Below, piece after piece: positions 1 to 7,784 of a stretch of DNA of 23,365 nucleotides (position 1 is the first letter of the stretch; each line of letters opens with the position of its first letter). This stretch comes from Flavobacteriales bacterium UBA7382 (GTDB taxonomy: Bacteria; Bacteroidota; Bacteroidia; Flavobacteriales_D; Sanyastnellaceae): positions 1 through 23,365 of the forward strand of contig DKNS01000024.1 of the NCBI GenBank assembly GCA_002469765.1. Direction: 5' to 3'. The notes beneath the pieces are model-generated. The model worked only from the letters and a program-made list of their open reading frames with translations, was not told where the DNA came from and made no database searches. The position numbers and the translations under genes are program-made.

Positions 1-1116
1 GCCCGCTCCAGCTTGCGGACCGACCCAGTGATGGGGCAGTTCTCCGCATATGCTGACGTGCGCACAGAAGTCACCGACAGCGCAGTGGTCGAATTCTTGT
101 ACGAAATTGCACGCATTCGAAACACGCAGCCAGACTCCACAGAAATGTTCACGGCGAAGGCGTCTCTGGCCGGTGGGTTTGCTCGTTCGTTGGAAAGCCC
201 CGGCACGGTGGCGCGGTTTGCCCTCAACATCTCTCGCTACCACCTGCCCGAGGATTACTACCAAACCTATCTCTCCCGACTCGACGCAGTGACTGCCGAA
301 GACGTACAACGGGTCGCCCAGGACATGATTCGGTTCAACAACGTCAACATCTGCGTGGTGGGGACGCCGGAAGTCATGGAAAAACTCAAGGTGTTCGACA
401 ACCACCAGGGCATCGACGTGTACGACGCATTTGGACGGCGTCAGGTTCCTCGTGAAGACGCCCCCGCGGACTTGACGGTGGACGACGTGCTCAAACGCCA
501 CTTTGAAGCCATCGGAGGGAAGAAAGCTTGGAGCAAGGTGAAAACGATGGTGGCCGAAGGCTCTGCAGAATTCGGGGTCGGCTTGAATTTGCAATTCCGT
601 GAATCGATCCGCTTAGAAAAGGACAACCGCGCCAAGCGATCCGAGATGCTCATGTCCAACCAACCGGTGATGGTCCAAATCGTGACGGAGACCGCAGGCA
701 GCCAAACGGCCATGGGTGAAACCAACGCCATGGACGCCAACGAACTTGCGCAGCAACTGACCGACCTTTCCCCAGTCCGCCTATTGAGTCTAGAGAAAGA
801 AGGATATGCCAGTCGCATTCTCGGTGTGGAATCCCTGGACGGCATCTCTTGCACTTTGGTGGAATTCGCCCGAGACGGCCTCGCCGAAACCTATTGGTTC
901 AACAATGAAGACGGGCTGATGACCCAGTCCAAGAAGCCCATGGGCGAAGGCTCCTTCATGGTGGAACGGTTGGATTTGTATCTCCCCCACGGCGAGAAGG
1001 CCTTGAAAGTGGCCTCGAGCCGCAAATCCGTGGTGGACGGCCAACCCATCCACCAGCGGACCGTCAGGGTAACCTTCAACGTGGAGTTGGACGACAGCCT
1101 TTTCCAACTGGACTGA
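1..1116 (+). CDS. M16 family zinc peptidase, C-terminal part with LolA-like tail (5' end outside window)
   Basis: The reading frame is open from base 1, so the gene starts upstream. The first residues, ARSSLR followed by GQFSAYADVRTEV, match the region of M16 (pitrilysin/insulinase-like) peptidases around the conserved NLRE-Y-Y/GAYS segment in the second M16 repeat, the structural half without catalytic zinc ligands. The HxxEH motif would lie upstream and is not visible. After the M16 repeat ends (about residue 125, ICVVGTPEVMEKL), a second part begins at about residue 155 with VLKRHFEAIGG and runs to the stop. That opening (helix, AIGG, then KVKTM) resembles the LolA/LolB-like lipoprotein-carrier fold often seen in Bacteroidota proteins. 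The full protein is probably periplasmic and handles envelope peptides or proteins; this is inferred from family and tail. The next gene starts 2 bp after the stop, suggesting one transcript. Confidence 0.8.
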   Translation, partial: ARSSLRTDPVMGQFSAYADVRTEVTDSAVVEFLYEIARIRNTQPDSTEMFTAKASLAGGFARSLESPGTVARFALNISRYHLPEDYYQTYLSRLDAVTAEDVQRVAQDMIRFNNVNICVVGTPEVMEKLKVFDNHQGIDVYDAFGRRQVPREDAPADLTVDDVLKRHFEAIGGKKAWSKVKTMVAEGSAEFGVGLNLQFRESIRLEKDNRAKRSEMLMSNQPVMVQIVTETAGSQTAMGETNAMDANELAQQLTDLSPVRLLSLEKEGYASRILGVESLDGISCTLVEFARDGLAETYWFNNEDGLMTQSKKPMGEGSFMVERLDLYLPHGEKALKVASSRKSVVDGQPIHQRTVRVTFNVELDDSLFQLD

Positions 1117-1118
1117 GC

Positions 1119-1799
1119 GTGAACGTCGGGACTCCTTTGATTGAACTGTCCGGCGTGAACATCCGGCACCACGAGCACGTCGTGTTGTCAGATGTCGAAC
1201 TCGAGGTGCGGCCAGGTGAATTGGTCTACCTCGTGGGACGCACAGGGAGCGGAAAGTCAAGCCTGTTGAGAACCCTGTATGGTGATTTGACGCTGAACTC
1301 TGGTGAAGGCCGGGTATGCGAGGTGGACCTGAAGAAGGTCACTCCCCGCAACGTCCATGTCTTGCGCCGCAAGCTTGGCATGGTGTTTCAAAATTTTGGA
1401 TTGCTGGAGGACAGAAGCGTCGACGACAACTTGCTGTTTGCGTTGAACGCCACGGGATGGACCGACAGCAAGTCCAAACACCGACGAATCGACGAAGTGT
1501 TGGACGCAGTCGGGCTGAAGCACAAAGGGTACAAACTGCCTTACGAATTGAGTGGAGGCGAACAGCAACGTGTCGCGATTGCCCGGGCCCTGCTCAACGA
1601 CCCTCCCCTCCTGCTGGCCGACGAGCCCACGGGCAACTTGGATCCGGACACCACAGAAGACATTTTAAATTTGCTCCACGCGCTTCCCGGCGAAGGCAAA
1701 TCTTTGGTCATGGCCACCCACGATTGGGCGTCCATGGACCAACGTCCAGGGCGCATTTGGAGATGTCAAGACGGCGTTGTGCACGATGAGCATGCGTGA
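1119..1799 (+). CDS. ftsE: FtsE-like ABC transporter ATPase
   Basis: A 226-residue ABC ATPase with every nucleotide-binding element: Walker A GRTGSGKS (40-47), Q-loop Q91 in VFQNFGLL, signature LSGGEQQ (144-150), Walker B LLLADEPTG (164-172), D-loop NLDP (173-176) and switch His201. Size and the VFQNFGLL/EQQRVAIARAL wording fit the FtsE/LolD/MacB clade; FtsE is the usual annotation in Bacteroidota. FtsE normally pairs with the membrane protein FtsX to control septal peptidoglycan hydrolases, but no FtsX lies next to it here. The start is GTG, two bases after the peptidase stop, with no competing ATG upstream of the ABC core. The 3' end overlaps the next gene by about 14 bp. A LolD-like lipoprotein-release ATPase is the main alternative, and the LolA-like tail of the upstream gene gives that some weight. 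Confidence 0.82.
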   Translation: MNVGTPLIELSGVNIRHHEHVVLSDVELEVRPGELVYLVGRTGSGKSSLLRTLYGDLTLNSGEGRVCEVDLKKVTPRNVHVLRRKLGMVFQNFGLLEDRSVDDNLLFALNATGWTDSKSKHRRIDEVLDAVGLKHKGYKLPYELSGGEQQRVAIARALLNDPPLLLADEPTGNLDPDTTEDILNLLHALPGEGKSLVMATHDWASMDQRPGRIWRCQDGVVHDEHA

Positions 1800-2547
1800 T
1801 CTCACGGTCCTTATCCCCTGCTGGAACGACGCAGAAGCCCTCTCGGTCACCCTCATGGCATTTGCCTCGCTTCCGCCTGAGCTGCAGGACAGGCTTGACA
1901 TTGTCGTGTCCGACGGCGCCTCCAAGGACGACACCTTGAGCGTGTTGGCAGCACACGCAAGATTGGTGAGCCATGTGTCTAGCCGACCCGACAGTGGGGT
2001 TTACGACGCCATGAACCAAGGTCTAGAATGCGCCTCCGGCAGCCACGTATGGGTGGTTGGCGCCGGCGACATCCCTGACAAAGATGGACTGACCCACGCC
2101 CTGGAAGTCTTGGCCACCGACCCAGAGCCCGTGGCGCATGCCTGGTCCGTGGCAGCCCTACCTCCTTTAGAGCCTGGCGTGCCTGCCCGCTTTGAACCCG
2201 CATGGGGCGAAGGGCTGTGCTGGAAAAACACAATGCATCACCAAGGACTCCTTGCGCCCAGGGTCTGGCTGGAACGTCACCCTTTCGACACCAACTTGAA
2301 CGTGCTTGGGGACTACGGCCAAATGCTTGAGTGGCGAAACATGGGCCACCATGTCGCGTGCCATCCTGAAGGAATCCTGTGCCGAGTTGCACCGGCCGGC
2401 TTGTCCCGGACCTTCAACAAGACCCTGTACCAGGAAGAATGGCGCATGAAAAAGAAAAGGCTTCGGGGCCCGCAACTTTGGGCTCAGCCATTCTGGCTCT
2501 TGGCCAAATGGGCCTTCAAGCAGGTGTCGACGGTCGCCAAGATCTGA
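1786..2547 (+). CDS. Family 2 glycosyltransferase (small, WcaA-like)
   Basis: A 253-residue GT-A fold protein. It has the N-terminal strand LTVLIPCWNDAEAL (6-19), VVSDGASKDDT (40-50) with nucleotide-binding Asp43, SRPDSGVYDAMNQGL (66-80), and VVGAGD (90-95) in place of the usual metal-binding DxD. The S-R-P/S-D-x-G-x-Y-D-A-M-N signature is typical of GT2 enzymes that add sugars in lipopolysaccharide or exopolysaccharide assembly. Donor and acceptor cannot be read from sequence. The chosen start is ATG 1786; ATG 1792 is equally possible and an upstream TTG less so. The gene overlaps the end of ftsE, so translation is probably coupled. Its last 64 bp overlap, tail to tail, the end of the GT4 gene on the other strand. 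No membrane segment is evident; the C-terminus is basic and aromatic. Confidence 0.82.
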   Translation: MSMRDLTVLIPCWNDAEALSVTLMAFASLPPELQDRLDIVVSDGASKDDTLSVLAAHARLVSHVSSRPDSGVYDAMNQGLECASGSHVWVVGAGDIPDKDGLTHALEVLATDPEPVAHAWSVAALPPLEPGVPARFEPAWGEGLCWKNTMHHQGLLAPRVWLERHPFDTNLNVLGDYGQMLEWRNMGHHVACHPEGILCRVAPAGLSRTFNKTLYQEEWRMKKKRLRGPQLWAQPFWLLAKWAFKQVSTVAKI

Positions 2548-3635
2548 GGCTCGTCCACCCCCCAATGAAACTGGTCGCTTGCCTTTCGTAGGGCCTCGGA
2601 CCAAGACGATTTGTCCGTCGCCAAAACAGATTTGACCGCCTCAATGAGCGCGGAAGGTGATGCGTCTTCCACCACCTCACCTAACCCATGGGCACGCACG
2701 ATGGCCGCCACTTCTTTTCGCGCCGTCACCACCATGGGCAAACCTGCATGCATGAAGTCAAAGAGCTTGTTGGGCAAGCTCATCTCGTAATTGCCGTGGC
2801 CAGACTTGTCCAGGCTCAACCCTACGTCGGCACTTGCCGTAAGCACCCTCAACCGCTCGAAAGGCAGCTTGGGGATGCAGTGCAGTCGCCCCTCAAACCG
2901 GGGATGGTCCATCGCGTTTCGAGCCTCCTCCCACTCGACACCCGCACCTACCAGCACAAGCCGAACGCCTTTCATGTCAGGGAGCGCTGCGACAGCTTCA
3001 GCGGTCCCACGGTCCCGATCCATGTACGCCCCTTGCATCAGGGCAATGGGCAAATCGACAGGAACGCTGTGCTCCAAAAACGCTTGCCGTCCCTCCACCA
3101 TAGGTCTGGGTTGACGGCGGGGCATGTTGCGCACCACCCGCACATCCATCCCGTAAGTGGATCGGTACGCTTCGGCAATGCTCTCGTTGACGGTGATCAT
3201 GCAAGGCAGCTTCGCAAATGCCCAGCGTTCCAGGATGCCCCACAGAGCTTTCTTGAAGGGATGTCCAGTCAGCCCTGCGGCCTCGGTGAAGTACTCATGG
3301 CTGTCGTACATGACCGGCAACTTGCCCCACGCCACTGCGGGTGCCAAGGTGTCAAGGTCGTTGCACCAAATCGCATCGAACGCCCTTCCGTTGGACCTGA
3401 TCCATTGCCAGAAGGCCCCTTGAATTTCTGCATAGAACCGGACGCCACTGTGGGAACGCAACGTCAGCCGTTCTGCAGAAAACGGACCTGAATAAGGCTC
3501 GGATCCAGACATGTTGCGGCCCACGAGGTGTGGTTCCCAGCCTGCTTCCTGCAACGTCTGGCATGTCTTCGCCACCCGTTGGTCGAAGTTCAAATCGTTG
3601 GAGACCCAGACGGCCACACGCCTGCGAGACGTCAC
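2484..3635 (-). CDS. Family 4 (GT-B) glycosyltransferase
   Basis: A 383-residue protein starting RRRVAVWVSNDLNFDQRVAKTCQTL, the N-terminal Rossmann strand and D-x-R-V motif of Bacteroidota GT4 enzymes. IWCNDLDTLAPA (89-100) and MYDSHEYFTEAAG (109-121) are also typical of this group. The C-terminal donor domain has VRLVLVGAG (224-232) and PNKLFDFMHAGLPMVV (288-303), the nucleotide-sugar-binding region of the family. It should move a sugar from a nucleotide donor to a glycan or lipid acceptor at the inner face of the membrane; substrate unknown. The start is GTG at 3633-3635, forming GTGA with the exonuclease stop. An in-frame extension to 3704 would lie wholly inside the exonuclease gene and has no family similarity. 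It is the last gene of the minus-strand cluster, and its 3' end overlaps the converging GT2 gene. Confidence 0.88.
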   Translation of the reverse strand: MTSRRRVAVWVSNDLNFDQRVAKTCQTLQEAGWEPHLVGRNMSGSEPYSGPFSAERLTLRSHSGVRFYAEIQGAFWQWIRSNGRAFDAIWCNDLDTLAPAVAWGKLPVMYDSHEYFTEAAGLTGHPFKKALWGILERWAFAKLPCMITVNESIAEAYRSTYGMDVRVVRNMPRRQPRPMVEGRQAFLEHSVPVDLPIALMQGAYMDRDRGTAEAVAALPDMKGVRLVLVGAGVEWEEARNAMDHPRFEGRLHCIPKLPFERLRVLTASADVGLSLDKSGHGNYEMSLPNKLFDFMHAGLPMVVTARKEVAAIVRAHGLGEVVEDASPSALIEAVKSVLATDKSSWSEALRKASDQFHWGVDEPQILATVDTCLKAHLAKSQNG

Positions 3636-4471
3636 AGCTCGCCGTCTTTCACTTTTTGAAGAACCCGCTTGGTGTAGCGTGGGAAATCCCCCTGCATCAT
3701 CCAACCGAAATACCCAGGGTCCTTGGCAAGCACGTCCTTGACTCGCTTGCCGGTGTGTTTTCCAAACTGAAACAACACCTCTCCGTCGTCGTCGTACACC
3801 AAGCGACCCATGAGGTCAGCGTTGTTGCGCATCCGACAGAATTCCGCCAGAGCCTCCACATCAGAAGGCACAGGCCCCACAGTTTCGCCACGGCTGTTGA
3901 GCACGGTGTGCTCTTTGTAACGTTCCAGCTGGGCCAAGAACACATCCACGGTCGCCAGCGTGTCAGGCATGGCTTCATGTGCGCCTTCCAACTCCTTGCC
4001 GCAATAGAAGTCGTACGCCGCACGCAGCGTCCGCTGCTCCATTTTGTGGAAGATGTTCTGGACATCAACCAAATGCCGCCCCTCCAACCCGAAGTCGATG
4101 CCCACGCGAAGGAATTCTTCAGCCAACATGGGCACGTCAAATCGGTTGCTGTTGAACCCGCCCAAGTCGCAGCCATGAAGCCACTTCAAAAGCCCCGGGG
4201 CAATGCGCTCAAACGTGGGGGCATTGGCCACATCTTCATCGTACACGCCGTGCACCAGGCTGCTTTCCAGTGGGATGGGCATTTCAGGATTGACCAGGAT
4301 GCGGTGTGTTTTGCCCGTCTGCTCGGGCTTCCTGACCACCGTGCCGTCGGGCATAAGTTTGACCATGGCCATTTCCACAATGCGGTCCACCCCCACTTTC
4401 GTTCCCGTAGTCTCGAGGTCAAAAAACACCAACGGCCGCTTCAAGTGCAGCTTCTTCACCAATTCCATCAT
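3632..4471 (-). CDS. DnaQ-like 3'-5' exonuclease with ExoX-like C-terminal domain
   Basis: A 279-residue DEDDh exonuclease. Exo I is VFFDLETTG with Asp18 and Glu20; Exo II is GGFNSNRFDVPML with Asp112; Exo III is HEAMPD with His165 and Asp170. All five catalytic residues are present, so the enzyme should be active. After about residue 225 comes a short domain, FQFGKHTGKRVKDV to DFPRYTKRVL, matching the C-terminal module of exodeoxyribonuclease X-type proteins (FGKHKGK and P-x-Y/F-x-x-W patterns). Likely role: trimming 3' ends during repair or degrading RNA/DNA fragments; the exact substrate is unknown. Start is the first of two tandem ATGs (4469-4471; the second is 4466-4468). It lies 45 bp after the E2 gene and its stop overlaps the start of the GT4 gene. 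Confidence 0.9.
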   Translation of the reverse strand: MMELVKKLHLKRPLVFFDLETTGTKVGVDRIVEMAMVKLMPDGTVVRKPEQTGKTHRILVNPEMPIPLESSLVHGVYDEDVANAPTFERIAPGLLKWLHGCDLGGFNSNRFDVPMLAEEFLRVGIDFGLEGRHLVDVQNIFHKMEQRTLRAAYDFYCGKELEGAHEAMPDTLATVDVFLAQLERYKEHTVLNSRGETVGPVPSDVEALAEFCRMRNNADLMGRLVYDDDGEVLFQFGKHTGKRVKDVLAKDPGYFGWMMQGDFPRYTKRVLQKVKDGEL

Positions 4472-4516
4472 GTTGTTCTGAGCTTGGGAGAAAGATAGGC
4501 CCCTTCCCCGAGCGAA

Positions 4517-5854
4517 TCAGCCCTCCATCGGGCGGTTGGGGTCAAACCCTTCCAAGTAATCCGCCACTCGACGCACGAAGCTGCCCCCCAACATTCCATC
4601 CACGATGCGGTGATCGTAGCTGTGGCTGAGGAACATCATGCTCCGAACAGCAATGACGTCGCCCTGTTCCGTTTCCAAGACTGCGGGGCGCTTGCGAATG
4701 GCGCCCAAAGCCAAAATACCCACCTGCGGCTGGTTGATGATGGGGGTGCCCATCACGTTGCCAAAGGTGCCCACATTGCTCATGGTGTATGTGCCACCAG
4801 CGATGTCATCCGGGGTCAATTTTCCAGCGCGCGCGCGGGCCGCGAGGTCGTTCACTTGACGGGCGAGGCCTTGAAGGTTGTACTGGTCGGCGTGCTTGAT
4901 TACGGGCACAATCAGATTGCCAGAAGGCAATGCAGCGGCCATCCCGAGGTGGATGTTCTTGTGAATCAAGATTCGGTCCCCGTCCAAACTGGCATTGATG
5001 CCTGGGAAATCCCGGATGGCCTTGACAATGGCTTCGGCGATCAATGGGGTGAAAGTAAGCTTCTCCCCAAACTTCTCCTGAAAGGCCTTTTTGTTGGCAT
5101 TGCGCCACTGCACCAAGTTGCTCACATCTGCCTCCACAAACGATGTGACGTGGGGACTGGTTTGAACACTGCGCACCATGTGGTCGGCAATCATCTTGCG
5201 CATCCGGTCCATTTCCACAATCTCATGTGCTCCATCCAAGCTCGTCGCCGCAGAAGCCGCTTTGACAACTGGTGATGGAGTCGGAATCGACTCAGGAGCA
5301 GGCGTTGCGGCCAGCGACCCATGGCCACGACCTTTCACAAACGACAGGATGTCTTTTTTGGTGACACGGCCTTCTGCCCCAGAGCCTTGAATGGACTCGA
5401 GCTCGGCCATGGAAATGCCCTCCTTCTCGGCGATGCTGCGGACCAGCGGCGAGTAAAACCGTCCTGAAGGTCCCTTCCTGGCGGGACCACCCTCCAAGGG
5501 GGCCATGACTTCCTCAACAACGGTTGCCGAAGGCGAGCTGGCTTCGTCGAGGGGCGCCACTGGCGTTGGAACCGCTTCGGGCGCGGGCGCGGGCGAATCA
5601 CCGGCCGCCTCTCCGCCCACGTCAAACCGTGCAATCACAGCTCCGACTTGGACCACATCTCCTTCAGCCACACACCATTCAACCAACGTGCCATCTTCTG
5701 GAGCCGGGACTTCCGAGTCCACCTTGTCGGTCGCGATTTCAACGATGGGATCGTCGGCATCCACGTCGGTGCCGGCATCCGCGACAAGTTTGGTGATGGT
5801 GGCTTCCGCCACACTTTCGCCCATTTTGGGCAGGAGAATGTCAATGATGGCCAT
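4517..5854 (-). CDS. 2-oxo acid dehydrogenase complex, dihydrolipoamide acyltransferase (E2)
   Basis: A 445-residue protein with the full E2 architecture. A single lipoyl domain spans about 1-80, with Lys44 in ATDKVDSEV as the lipoylation site. An Ala/Pro-rich linker follows, then a peripheral-subunit-binding domain (about 131-173, SPLVRSIAEKEGI and GSGAEGRVTKKDI), a second linker and the acyltransferase core (about 211-445). The core ends in SHSYDHRIVDG with His415 and Asp419 as the catalytic pair. The enzyme passes acyl groups from E1 to CoA. Pyruvate, branched-chain and 2-oxoglutarate specificity cannot be separated from sequence alone; neither E1 nor E3 is nearby. ATG 5854 gives a canonical N-terminus (MAIIDILLPKMGES); upstream in-frame codons lie in the neighbouring gene. 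It begins 13 bp after the upstream glycosyltransferase stop. Confidence 0.93.
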   Translation of the reverse strand: MAIIDILLPKMGESVAEATITKLVADAGTDVDADDPIVEIATDKVDSEVPAPEDGTLVEWCVAEGDVVQVGAVIARFDVGGEAAGDSPAPAPEAVPTPVAPLDEASSPSATVVEEVMAPLEGGPARKGPSGRFYSPLVRSIAEKEGISMAELESIQGSGAEGRVTKKDILSFVKGRGHGSLAATPAPESIPTPSPVVKAASAATSLDGAHEIVEMDRMRKMIADHMVRSVQTSPHVTSFVEADVSNLVQWRNANKKAFQEKFGEKLTFTPLIAEAIVKAIRDFPGINASLDGDRILIHKNIHLGMAAALPSGNLIVPVIKHADQYNLQGLARQVNDLAARARAGKLTPDDIAGGTYTMSNVGTFGNVMGTPIINQPQVGILALGAIRKRPAVLETEQGDVIAVRSMMFLSHSYDHRIVDGMLGGSFVRRVADYLEGFDPNRPMEG

Positions 5855-5867
5855 GAGAGATGATTGC

Positions 5868-7784
5868 TCACCGCGAAAATAAGGCATCCACGACCACCGA
5901 AAGGTCCTTTTTCCAATGGTAGTCTTGGGTGTGTGTGAAGGCTTTTCGCTGCGCCGCACGGTCGCCCAGACCATGCTTCAAATCAATCACATGGGGTTTT
6001 TCCACATCCAAGGAGCCAGGGCTCACCCACGTCTTTTGGCCCCTTAGCACATGCCATGCCGGTGTCAGCCATGAAGCGAGTCCAAGCGCAATCAACCCCG
6101 GGGCCAGCATCAACATCAAGGCCGAGGAAGCCACGTCAAAACGCCGCTTGGTCAAGGCCATTTCAGGACGATGAAGCCCACGCTGAAAATCCACGAACGA
6201 CGGACGAGCAGCGCCGCCACTGGCCATCAAATCTCCTGCATCGGTCCACGCAATGCGGCAATTCACCCCTCGCTTTCCGAGCTCAGGCAGCGCCTTCACG
6301 ATGTCGTCTGCCGTGACGTCTCGGCCGCTGAACACCACCTCTTGCACGTTGTGAATTTGCAAGACGTCAGACAGGTCTCCAACGGTCCCAACCCATGGGA
6401 TCCCGTGGATGGAAGGATGCATCGCTCCTGGGGTGATGTTTTCGTGCGCCCAGAGGGCATGTGCTTGTTGCTTTTGGTGAACCCCTTCCGTTTTTCGCAC
6501 GAGGTCCACCACGGCAGGCAAATCCTGCGCCGCCACCAACACACGACGAATCATCTTGGGATTGCCAGATCGCTTCCAACGACGTCGGGACACCGCGACA
6601 TAGACTATGCCCTGTAAGAGCACAAGTCCCAGGATCCCTGTGCGGCTAAACCGCCAAGCTTCCGGCCAAAGACTGTAGGTGATGATGGTCAACGAAGACG
6701 CGGCCACCCAAGCCGACAAGGGACGAAACCGCGAATGCAACCGACTGTGCTCGGCGTGCCCACCAAGCAACGTCAGCGCAACGGTTTGGAGGGCCCAAAG
6801 CCCCCCCCCTTGCCACATCACATCGTGCCAGTTGAACTGGCGTTGTCCCAAGACGTCCAAAGCCCAAAGCCAAGCGCCAAACGCCGCAAGAGTGAGGCTG
6901 GCAACCCGAATCAAGTCTCCCCACCGCGAAAGCATCCGACGCACCACTGCCAGGGCAGCACGGCCGTAGATGGCCACCCGAATCATCCAAGAAAAGGCGC
7001 GTGCTTGCCGCCCCTCGTAATGTTTGGCCGCAAACAACAGCATCGCATTGTAAAACACCATCACGTAGTTGAGGCTGCCCTTCTTGGTACTTTCTCCTTT
7101 GTAATGAATGATGCTCGTGTCGGCGCAGTAGTGGTTTTCCCATCCCCCCAACACCAAACGCCAGCTCAGGTCGATGTCCTCTCCGTACATGAAGAACTGC
7201 TCGTCGAGCAGACCGACCTCGTCCAACGCATCCCTGCGCATCCACATGTACGCCCCTGCCAGAATGTCCACTGCGCCAGTGTCATGTTCGCCCAAGTGCC
7301 CCGCGTAATACGCGTTGAATTGATTTGATTTGGGCCAGAAGTGGTGCAAACCTGCCATCCGGCAAAACGCCACCCACGGCGTGGGCAATCCCCGCTTGGA
7401 TTCGGGCAAGTACATGCCCGTCCCGTCATACATCGGCACCCCCATGCCCCCTACTTTAGGGTGGGCCTCCATGTGCTCGAGCCCCTTGGTGAAAGTGTCT
7501 TCGCGCACGACTGTGTCGGGATTCAGAAGCAAAACGTGCTTCCCCAATGACTGGCGAATGGCCTGGTTGTTGGCCACAGAAAACCCCACGTTGTCATGGT
7601 TGACAATCAACTTTACCCATGGGAACCGGCGATTGACCATGTCCACAGAGCCATCGACGCTCTTGTTGTCCACCACCCACACTTCCACATCGAGGCCTTT
7701 GGAGGCCCGTTCAACGGACACCAAACATTGCTCGAGGAACGCCCGAACGTTGTAACTGACGATCACGACGCTGAGGTCGGTCAT
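5868..7784 (-). CDS. Family 2 glycosyltransferase fused to a degenerate sugar-transferase-like membrane domain
   Basis: A 638-residue protein in three parts. Residues 1-290 are a GT2 domain: LSVVIVSYNV, VVDNKSVDGS, LLLNPDT (86-91), ILAGAYMWMRRDAL and GEDIDLSWR (201-209), as in rhamnosyl/galactofuranosyl-type GT2 enzymes. Residues about 293-400 hold four likely membrane helices. Residues 411-520 look like the Rossmann CoA-binding-type domain that precedes polyprenyl-phosphate sugar transferases. Residues 545-638 start KRRFDVASSALMLML, the membrane-anchor signature of those transferases, but the catalytic core (KFRSM loop, DE dyad) is missing, so this part is probably not a working phosphoglycosyltransferase. 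Start ATG overlaps the recR stop as ATGA. A run of nine G encodes G326-G328, discussed in findings. Likely role: surface glycan assembly at the inner membrane; acceptor unknown. Confidence 0.85.
   Translation of the reverse strand: MTDLSVVIVSYNVRAFLEQCLVSVERASKGLDVEVWVVDNKSVDGSVDMVNRRFPWVKLIVNHDNVGFSVANNQAIRQSLGKHVLLLNPDTVVREDTFTKGLEHMEAHPKVGGMGVPMYDGTGMYLPESKRGLPTPWVAFCRMAGLHHFWPKSNQFNAYYAGHLGEHDTGAVDILAGAYMWMRRDALDEVGLLDEQFFMYGEDIDLSWRLVLGGWENHYCADTSIIHYKGESTKKGSLNYVMVFYNAMLLFAAKHYEGRQARAFSWMIRVAIYGRAALAVVRRMLSRWGDLIRVASLTLAAFGAWLWALDVLGQRQFNWHDVMWQGGGLWALQTVALTLLGGHAEHSRLHSRFRPLSAWVAASSLTIITYSLWPEAWRFSRTGILGLVLLQGIVYVAVSRRRWKRSGNPKMIRRVLVAAQDLPAVVDLVRKTEGVHQKQQAHALWAHENITPGAMHPSIHGIPWVGTVGDLSDVLQIHNVQEVVFSGRDVTADDIVKALPELGKRGVNCRIAWTDAGDLMASGGAARPSFVDFQRGLHRPEMALTKRRFDVASSALMLMLAPGLIALGLASWLTPAWHVLRGQKTWVSPGSLDVEKPHVIDLKHGLGDRAAQRKAFTHTQDYHWKKDLSVVVDALFSR
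6801..6809 (-). repeat. Nine-G homopolymer inside the glycosyltransferase fusion gene
   Basis: The plus strand has nine consecutive C (nine G on the coding strand), read as three glycine codons (G326-G328) between the first two membrane helices of the fusion protein. The reading frame is intact as given. It is the longest single-base run I noticed in the window. Confidence 0.9.

Noticed and set aside
3530..4498. 322-codon open frame on the plus strand opposite the exonuclease gene
   Set aside because: It mirrors a well-recognised gene with all catalytic motifs. Its translation is rich in His, Arg, Gln and Val with no family pattern, as expected for an antisense frame in GC-rich DNA.
5577..5600. 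GC-rich GCGGGC repeats in the E2 gene
   Set aside because: They encode the Ala/Pro linker between lipoyl and subunit-binding domains, which is normally repetitive in E2 proteins.
6735..7328. 197-codon open frame opposite the GT2 fusion gene
   Set aside because: Antisense of the conserved GT2 domain; no domain and no plausible start signal.
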